Positions 57,148 through 64,000 of a stretch of DNA of 64,000 nucleotides are shown in pieces. The DNA is from Dolomedes plantarius (lineage: Eukaryota; Arthropoda; Arachnida; Araneae; Dolomedidae), in NCBI GenBank assembly GCA_907164885.2, contig OU015493.1:121258193-121322192 (forward strand), in the 5' to 3' direction. The position numbers were made by a program, and so were the translations under genes. The notes under the pieces were generated by a model. The model was not told where the DNA came from. It searched no databases and was given only the letters and a program-made list of their open reading frames with translations. Every line of letters starts with the position of its first letter. Positions within the stretch are counted from its first letter, which is position 1.

Positions 57148-60100
57148 CTAAATGTAAAATAAATGCAGAATAAATATATAACAAAATATTACTGGCAACG
57201 AGCAAGAAATAATCTTTTCTATAATACAGTTAGTACGTGATTCCGATTCTGGTAATTCTCCGATTCCATTCATGACCACAAAATCATAGGAAGTTATCAA
57301 GTTCTTGATTACAAACCTTCACAAACACAAAATGTTCAGAAAGAAAAAGTTCTCCAGATACTTTTGTTTTCCTTAAGTTAAAACAAAAAGTTGAAAAAAT
57401 AAAATACAAGGTGTGGCCATTAATTTCCAGGACTGATCTAATAACTCCAGAAAATATTTCATGAAATACATACTACTGATTTAATATGTTTCAAAGTAAC
57501 TCCCACCTGCCATAATACACTTCTGTGCTCGGCTATATAACTTTTGGAAACAACTTTTAAAGTTCTCTTTTGGAATGCTCTTTAATGTGAACGTCACCAT
57601 TTTCTTAATGGCTTCGACATCCTCAAATCTTGTTCCCTTCAGCAAATTGGCCCAGCATGAGGTCTTGAAGATGCAGCATCCTCCATACTCTCCAAACTTA
57701 GCACAGGCAGACTTTTTCTTGTTTCCAAAACTGAAAGAATTGCTGATGGGAACAAGATTTGAGGATGCTGAAGCCATCAAAAAAACGTGACATCCACATT
57801 AAAGAGCATTCTGAAAGAGGACTTAAAAAGTTGTTTCCGAAACTTATACAGCCGAGCACAGAAGAGCAGTACGGCAGGTGGGAGTTACTTTGAAACATAT
57901 AAAATTGGTATGTATTTCATGCAATATTTTCTTGAGTCATTAGAACAGTCCTGGAAATTATTGGTTGCACCTTGTACATTCACAGTTTGTACAAAAGAAA
58001 ACAACTAACCTGTACAAGGTATGAAATCTGAGTAGAAGATTCTTCAGCATTGGATTCTAGCACCCAACCACTGGCAATAACCTGCAAAAGAAAGCATAGT
58101 TTTTCAAATAGGAGAAAATAGTTCTGTAAATACAAGTGACAGAAATCAGCATTTTGAACACATTTGTAACCCTCAATACAGAACAACACAGTCTGAACAA
58201 AATTAATGTGTTTGATGCCTTTTCACAGAAATTGAGAAATTTTAGAGATTTAGCTAATTGAAATTAGAAATCAAAGCAAAAAGCATGAATGAGAATTTTA
58301 CATTAAGGACTGGAGAAAAATAGTAAAAATAGGAGTATTGATAGTAAAAAATTAATAAAGCATCATTCACAGACTCCTGTCTTTTGGTTTTGCTTTTTCA
58401 AATTCATATTCAGAATTCACTACACACTGACAAACAACTACAAAATACAAGTAAGAAACAAGAAAAATATTGTATGCATATGAGAGGAATTCTGGTATCT
58501 AATGTAAACTTGAGAAAAATTTTCTTACAAAATAAGGTTCAGAGTATTATAGAGAATTAAATTAGATATAATAATCATTACTGTACAGTTTAAAATTATC
58601 AGTTTTAAAATAAAAAACTTTTAGCAGAGAGTAGTAACTGACTTTTTTCAACAAACATACAAGCGAAAAAATTTACAAAATAAAAGAATCAAACAATAAA
58701 TTTGTGATAGAAAACAAAACTAACTCTCATGAAATAAAAGAAAAAAAACTGCAAAAGAATGAAATAAAAATACAAAAAAATCTTGTATTTTAATATACAT
58801 TTACTAAAACATTAAATTCTACTTAAATTTTACTTAATATATTATTTATTCCATTGAGTTTCTTCCTAAGGAAAGGAAACAAAAGTAAACTTACAGCACC
58901 ACGTGAAATTTCCTTGGCAGGAGGACAAACTTCATCCTTCACTGAATGTAAACCAAGAATATACTGATTTCCCTCAATTTTCTGAGTCTGAAGAACGCAA
59001 AAATCCTGCATTTCTTTCCTCAATAAACCCACAGATTCGTTGTACATATGAACTAAAATTAATCAAATAATAATTACAAAGCAATATTGTTGTTTTAATT
59101 AACCCTTCAGTGGGATGGGAACATCTGCCTCAGACAGCTATGGTTTCTTTATTCAACGCTGGGTCCCTCACCCATCTTGGGTACTGTGAATCTACATATG
59201 CTTCAGTCAACATCTTGTCTTCAGTTTGGAAGGGTGATTTGTAACACGTCTTCTATGGTTCAGGTAAAAATTAGATTAATCAGAGCAAAAATTAAAAATC
59301 CCAACCCAATTCGGCTAACTAATGCCTCTACAAAACGAACCATAATATAACCTGTGATAATTGGTTCTGTTTAATAGATGCTGGTCAAGAATTAAGGAGG
59401 TTTGACGATTGTGGCTACCATGAAATGTAATACACCACAAATACCCTCTGAATTTCTAATTAGGAGTACCTGGGAAGAGATATTCCATCTATATCTGCCT
59501 TCCAGGAAGATGTTCCCACTAAGCGGGAAAATAATCATGTTTCCACCAAAGGGTTAAGACAAAACATACATATGCAGTTAAACAACCAAAAACAAAACAA
59601 AATTCTTCCACATTTAAGATTACTAATTACAACTCTTGTCTAAAATTTAGTATATAGCAAGAAAAGATGACATCACGTTGTAAAGTATGTATAATGGTGT
59701 TAACAATTATAACATGATGTCCAAATCATACCCTGATGGCCAGATATGGCCTTCATTCTATTTGTATTACTGCCCATGCATTACTTTAATTTTAGTAAAT
59801 TAATATTACCATTCCAATTGTTAGAGTCACTGTTGTTTGTTTACTAAATGATGTCAATTCATTCCCAATTACATTAAGAGAAAATAAGATTTAGAGCTTC
59901 CTAGATTTTTTTTGCATTCCTCTATTACCATAACAAACATTCATCCCTAATTAAATCTTCCCTTACATTACTTGCCTTTTTCACAATTAGAAATGCAAAA
60001 GTGAATTTCCTCTTGAAAAAAAAAATTCTACTTCTTCTCCCACAATGATTTCTCTTCAGTACTTTGTGCCATATTTGGTAGACAGTATAATATGAGGCAA

Positions 60101-63100
60101 CCTTTCCTATAAAAAACTGACAACAAAACAAACTCCAGAAAGAAATTAACAAATTCGACCTTCCGAGATACTCTTAGAATATCTTTTTTAGAGATGGAAA
60201 CAGAATTCAAATATCTTGTTAGAAATTCTGATAAATTGCAAAATTCACACATTAGAATAAAAATTAAAATCATTTAAAAAAGATTTGCCTTTTTACAAAT
60301 TATACAGGCATAATCAATAACATCTGAATAAAGTAATAATCAATTCATAATATGTACTTTATACAGCATTTCAGATACCATTTATAAAAAATGTTACAAG
60401 TTTAGCCCTATGAAGCTAACCTTTTATACATGCTGGTCTTCAGTCTATTTTAAATTGGCCATCACAGCTCACTAGCATGCATTTATATGTAACAACAGCG
60501 CACATTAAGTTGTGCATTATAAGGATTAAAGCCTTTTAAGAAAGAATTTCTAAGTAAACACAGAAAAATAAATACTGTGCTCACACTATACTGGCAAAAG
60601 GATTCAGTTTTTTTTGTTTTTTTTTAATATGTTTCATTACACGTTAAACAATGTCAATACTACCTTGACATACTATCCAAAAATTTCCAATTAATATCTT
60701 CAGGTATTTCCCATCATTCCTCACATTAACTAAAGGTGTTTCAAAATTTGATTTATTGACTTCTTCATTCATCATAAGTTTTTGATATACACACCAGATT
60801 TTATAGTATTCATTACTCATAAACATAACATTACAAACCCATGAATGTTTATAAAATACATACAAAATGAACTTACTCAATTTCTGACCATTTGGATATT
60901 CATTCAAAACTGTTATCTTCTAGATAATAAAATAAACATTTATTTTACATTTCTGACGAATTAAACAAGTTAATAAAAGCCAAAAATTGCTAACCAAGAA
61001 AATAACATAAAATGCAGAATATTTATAATTTATTAGAATTATTGTTTTTAACCATATAGTAAAAAACACAAAAGAAAGCAGAATGACAAAAAAACAAAAA
61101 CCACTATTTTAAATCTGAAGAATAAGAGTTTAAACAAAAACATTGAAATACACAACAAAGATCACATTATAAAAAAAGATAATATAATACTTTAAAGTTG
61201 TGATGGACAGCGGCGTAGCGAGGGGGGGGGGGGAGAGACAAGGGGTTCTATCATGCCCCGGGCGCCACTCATAGAGGGGTGCCAATATAAGGTCTATATA
61301 TTATATTACTAAGGTCTATATATTATATTTTTTCAGGGGAGTGCCAATATAAGGTCCATATATTGTGATATTATATGTTTATCGGGGTGGGGGCACCACA
61401 AAGGTATCATGCCCTGGGCACCAGTTATGCTCGCTATGCCACTGGTGATGGATTCTTAAGTGACAAATATAGGGCTGTCAAAAGCAGGAAAACAAGAAAA
61501 TAGTAGCTTAAGAAATCTAAAAAGCAGAAAACAGAGACCAAAATAGTTGATACTATTCTATTTTTACAAATAATTTTGTAGCAGTAAATAAAAAAATAAA
61601 TAAAACTTTCATAAAGTATTCTACATAATTCTTATTCAATTATTTGGGTGCTTTTAAGTTTTATGGGGTAAGGTTTAAAACAAACCCCCTGAGTTAAACA
61701 AAAGGAGTTATTGTAGATGAATTAAATTACTAACAATAAAAAAAAATTCTATTTACAACCAATGTTGTAGAAACAGCATATGCTATCATTCATTTTCAAT
61801 GCTGCTAATATATAACTTCCAAGTTATCATAAACTAGTTCAGTCTTAACACATCTAGGTGAAAGTTGCATGAGGCATTATGAAGCAGTTTATAAGATAGC
61901 ACTTAAATAGGTTAAAAATGAAACAATAAGACTAGATTTTTACAATCTGTCTGTTTTAGTTCTTTGACTTTAAGCTGTGTCATAAATGTGATTTAGATAA
62001 AGGCAGGGAAAATATTAGGAACTACAGCAAAAATAAAACGTTAAATGTCTTATATTATTAAAAATTTTATATAAATGTGCATTTCAATTCATATGTAACA
62101 CAGGAATGAACTTTAAAATTCTGTAATAAAATGTATTGCATACAAATCCAAATTTCATGGTGAACATTTTTAATGATATTATATGTATAGAGGCCTTTCA
62201 AGCAACATCTTTGATAAAATTTCTTTCTAACATATTTAACATAACTAGATCTAAATCTTATCACGGAATAAACAACAAAAACCTTAATGTACGAAAGCCA
62301 TTTTTAAGTATAAAATCAATAAAAATATAAAACAATGTTATTCTCTTTACATTTTTATCATTAAATTAATTGAAATAAACATTTAGTCAAATCTCTCTTA
62401 TGCTCATGAGCTGCATATAATTTATTATAATTCAGTTTAAAAAGTTACACAGAATATACTGCAAATAGGCTAAACTAAAATTAATATTATACTCCTATTA
62501 AATTTAAAATCTAAACATACAGTTTGCATGTTTAGATTAATTTGCATGTTAGAACAAGTTGTGACTAACAACTCAACCACAACTAAATCAATTTAACACT
62601 AGAATAACTAAGACAGTCAAAGTGAATGATATTAACAAAGTAAGAATAGGAAAATTTTAATTGCTTGCATTGAGCACTGAAAGAGGAAATCACAAGAAAT
62701 GCAAAATTAGGATTACTTTCACAGTGTCATCATACATGAAGCGAGTCAGAGGATTACAAAGAGTTCTCCAAACAATCTGGAGAGGTGATGCTATATTGCC
62801 TTTACACAAGTAGCTAAAAAAAATTAATATAATTAAAATGTAGAAAATTATTAGTTATAAATATACTATTATACAAAAAGATGAAAACTTGACACATTGA
62901 ATTTGAATGAAAGTTGGAGAAACAAATCTCTATTTAGCATTCTTTTTCTAAGAACATATCTACGAATTTATTTAAATAAAATATTTCCTAAATTCCTTAG
63001 ATTATTCATTTACCATCTTCCATTATTATAACAAACTAATGCATAAAACTAACCAAATCAATAAAATAGTACCACTTATATTTCTACCTACATTAAAAAA

Positions 63101-63983
63101 AATGTTCAAAACAATTATTTCAACTCTAGTATTCTTAAAATTTCTAAGATTTTACTGAAAAACATACACAAATTAGATATACAGATACATTCAGATTAAT
63201 TTTAAACAGAATAACTTGACAATAATAAATCAGATTTTATTTGTATTTATAGATTACATAAAAATTAGGGTAAAAATCTAATGACTAAATATAAAAAGAA
63301 ATGAATGTAACATAACAATCAATGGTAAAAATATCATATTTTTCAAATGCACCATCCATTTTAAAAGTAAGCCATCACTTCTAAATGGCAAAAGACCTAC
63401 TGGCAAGATTCAATTCAGAATTCTACACAGGAAACAGAATTTAAATCTTGTTTATTTTGGCTAATAAGTTTCTACTAAAAATAATCCCTCATTCTGTAAA
63501 TACAGGTATAAAATTTTGCATATCCTTTGAAGAGCTATTCCTTTCTGGTTACAACAATCTCCATGATATATTAATCTTGATTTTGACAGCTAATCTGTTC
63601 AGGGTGATTACAACAATGTAAAAGATGAAGAATAGCAATATGAAATTTTTTCTTGAATCAATTTTTTTACATATTTGTTAATTCCCTCAGGAAATTTGCA
63701 ACTTCAAATCAGCTTTACTCACATTTAATATGAGTAACATAAGCCTGATACTTTCACAGACCACTACTCTATATATTTAATATCTCCCTCTACCTTAGGG
63801 AAGAATTGTCTATTTTGAACTTCCCTTTTACCCTGAGAGCTTAATTTCTTCCCTTAGATTTTTGTTAAACATTTTAATATGAAAAAAAAAAGCAAAAATA
63901 TCTTAACTTACCCAATAACTACACATGAATCAAAGAAACTCATCTTCTTGAACACAGAAATGTCTTTATGCATTTCTTTGAAA
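57007..63983 (-). CDS. START lipid-binding domain protein, STARD9-like (C-terminal part)
   Basis: Six minus-strand exons join in frame: 63912-63983, 62717-62813, 60877-60919, 58895-59052, 58010-58081, 57007-57147. The 193-residue product holds nearly a whole START domain: HKDISVFKKM, IASPLQIVWRTLCNPLTRFM, YDDTVKKITVLNEYPNGQKL, RKEMQDFCVLQT, CPPAKEISRGAVIASGWVLE, ISYLVQ and a C-terminal helix IHSLRIYLST, with a stop soon after. START domains bind a lipid in a hydrophobic groove. The DFCVLQ, SGWVLE and YLVQ pattern resembles STARD9-type domains, which in animals sit at the C-terminus of long kinesin-3 motors. Whether a motor lies beyond the right edge cannot be seen. STARD7/10 or other START families remain possible. 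Confidence 0.85.
57148..58009. other. START gene last intron
   Basis: Largely occupied by two head-to-head mariner fragments (57408-57978). Confidence 0.85.
57408..57978. mobile_element. Two mariner-like 3' fragments in inverted orientation
   Basis: Minus-strand frame 57481-57635 reads GTRFEDVEAIKK, LKSIPKENFKSCFQKLYSRA and AGGSYFETY. Plus-strand frame 57679-57905 reads HPPYSPNLAQADFFLFPKLK, GTRFEDAEAIKK and AGGSYFETYK. Both are the C-terminal end of a mariner transposase. The outer sequences also pair (ggccattaatttccaggact and agtcctggaaattattggtt). Confidence 0.87.
58010..58081 (-). CDS. START gene exon: SGWVLE strand
   Basis: Exactly 24 codons, phase 0 to phase 0, between ttcttttgcag and gttagt. 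It encodes VIASGWVLESNAEESSTQIS and then YLVQ, the conserved 'pSGWvlep...t.vtYl.q' element of START domains. Confidence 0.9.
58895..59052 (-). CDS. START gene exon: central sheet
   Basis: Encodes HMYNESVGLLRKEMQDFCVL, then QTQKIEGNQYILGLHSVKDE and CPPAKEISRGA. The (R/K)DFCVLQ-type motif is a START signature. Enters with two leftover bases completing the micro-exon codon; ends in phase 0 before gtaagt. Confidence 0.88.
59053..60876. other. START gene intron
   Basis: Contains a piggyBac-like MITE (59103-59553); otherwise AT-rich with nothing recognised. Confidence 0.8.
59103..59553. mobile_element. piggyBac-like MITE
   Basis: Ends cccttcagtgggatgggaac and the block gttcccactaagcggg ... ccaaaggg are inverted, with TTAA at 59099-59102 and 59554-59557. 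451 bp, no coding. Confidence 0.83.
60877..60919 (-). CDS. START gene micro-exon
   Basis: A 43-bp exon encoding KITVLNEYPNGQKL and one base of the next codon. It was found because the flanking exons need one extra base and a short strand here. Acceptor ttatctag and donor gtaagt are clean, and VK-KITVLNEY is what START domains have at this point. Confidence 0.8.
60920..62716. other. START gene intron
   Basis: Contains a hAT-type MITE (61208-61444); otherwise AT-rich, CpG-poor and without recognisable coding sequence. Confidence 0.8.
61208..61444. mobile_element. hAT-type MITE with exact 8-bp duplication
   Basis: Starts cagcggcgtagcgagg and ends ctcgctatgccactg. Flanked by identical gtgatgga at 61200-61207 and 61445-61452. 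Inside, gtgccaatataaggtc occurs twice. Confidence 0.9.
62717..62813 (-). CDS. START gene exon: core strands and helix
   Basis: Encodes YLCKGNIASPLQIVWRTLCN then PLTRFMYDDTVK. The pattern 'G.I..SP..VW..L.(D/N)P..R..YD..(V/I)K' is the conserved START core. Minus-strand acceptor tttttag, donor gtaatc. Confidence 0.88.
62814..63911. other. START gene intron
   Basis: 1.1 kb, AT-rich; nothing recognised. Confidence 0.75.
63912..63983 (-). CDS. START gene exon (upstream-most seen)
   Basis: Minus-strand acceptor after ttattttag at 63985-63984, donor gtaagt. It encodes FKEMHKDISVFKKMSFFDSC and then VVIG. It enters in phase 2 and leaves in phase 2, fitting the next exon. The typical START opening (helix, strand, 'vfkk' motif) is recognisable. 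Confidence 0.75.
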
Positions 63984-64000
63984 CTAAAATAAAATAGTAT

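Noticed and set aside
60644..60907. 87-codon minus-strand open frame as a single long exon of the START gene
   Set aside because: Only its first 43 bp (60877-60919) fit the START domain and end at a good donor; the remainder is intron read-through.

Overview
The window is animal nuclear DNA: AT-rich, with spliced genes, many DNA transposons, tRNA-derived SINEs and long (TA)n tracts. Composition, intron size and gene families fit an arachnid, most likely a spider. That assignment is inference; no taxon-specific gene is visible. I found two real protein-coding genes; almost everything else is intron, mobile-element debris or microsatellite.

Gene 1 (+ strand, 6078-37186, 12 exons seen, phases consistent at every junction) encodes about 675 residues of a PAN-ZP apical extracellular-matrix protein: three PAN/Apple modules, a linker, a full ZP domain, a furin-type RKRR site, one transmembrane helix and a short tail. 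It belongs with the arthropod nompA / trynity-neyo-nyobe-morpheyus group. The signal-peptide exon is missing and should lie upstream, either in 1-6077 or outside the window.

Gene 2 (- strand, 57007-63983, six exons seen, phases consistent) encodes the C-terminal 193 or so residues of a START lipid-binding domain protein, most like the STARD9 / kinesin-3-type START family. The rest runs off the right edge.

Between the genes, 37.2-46.9 kb is a repeat cluster: a nested hAT element, two Tc1-like elements, Tigger/pogo MITEs, a Helitron fragment and a deleted mariner, several joined directly by (TA)n tracts. From about 47 kb to the right edge the sequence changes character: CpG becomes very rare and repeats thin out, and this domain covers gene 2 plus about 10 kb beyond its stop codon. 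I read this as a germline-methylated transcription unit next to an unmethylated one.

The introns of gene 1 hold dated insertions with visible target-site duplications: piggyBac-like (TTAA), hAT (8 bp), Tigger (TA), SINEs (12-13 bp), Helitrons and PIF/Harbinger-type elements, several nested. I see no CRISPR array, operon, rRNA, functional tRNA gene or novel defence-like system. The observations most worth a second look are the CpG boundary, a tandem duplication that doubles a splice donor, inverted Helitron copies bracketing two exons, a nearly intact Tc1 copy with 200-bp inverted ends, and several foldback structures.
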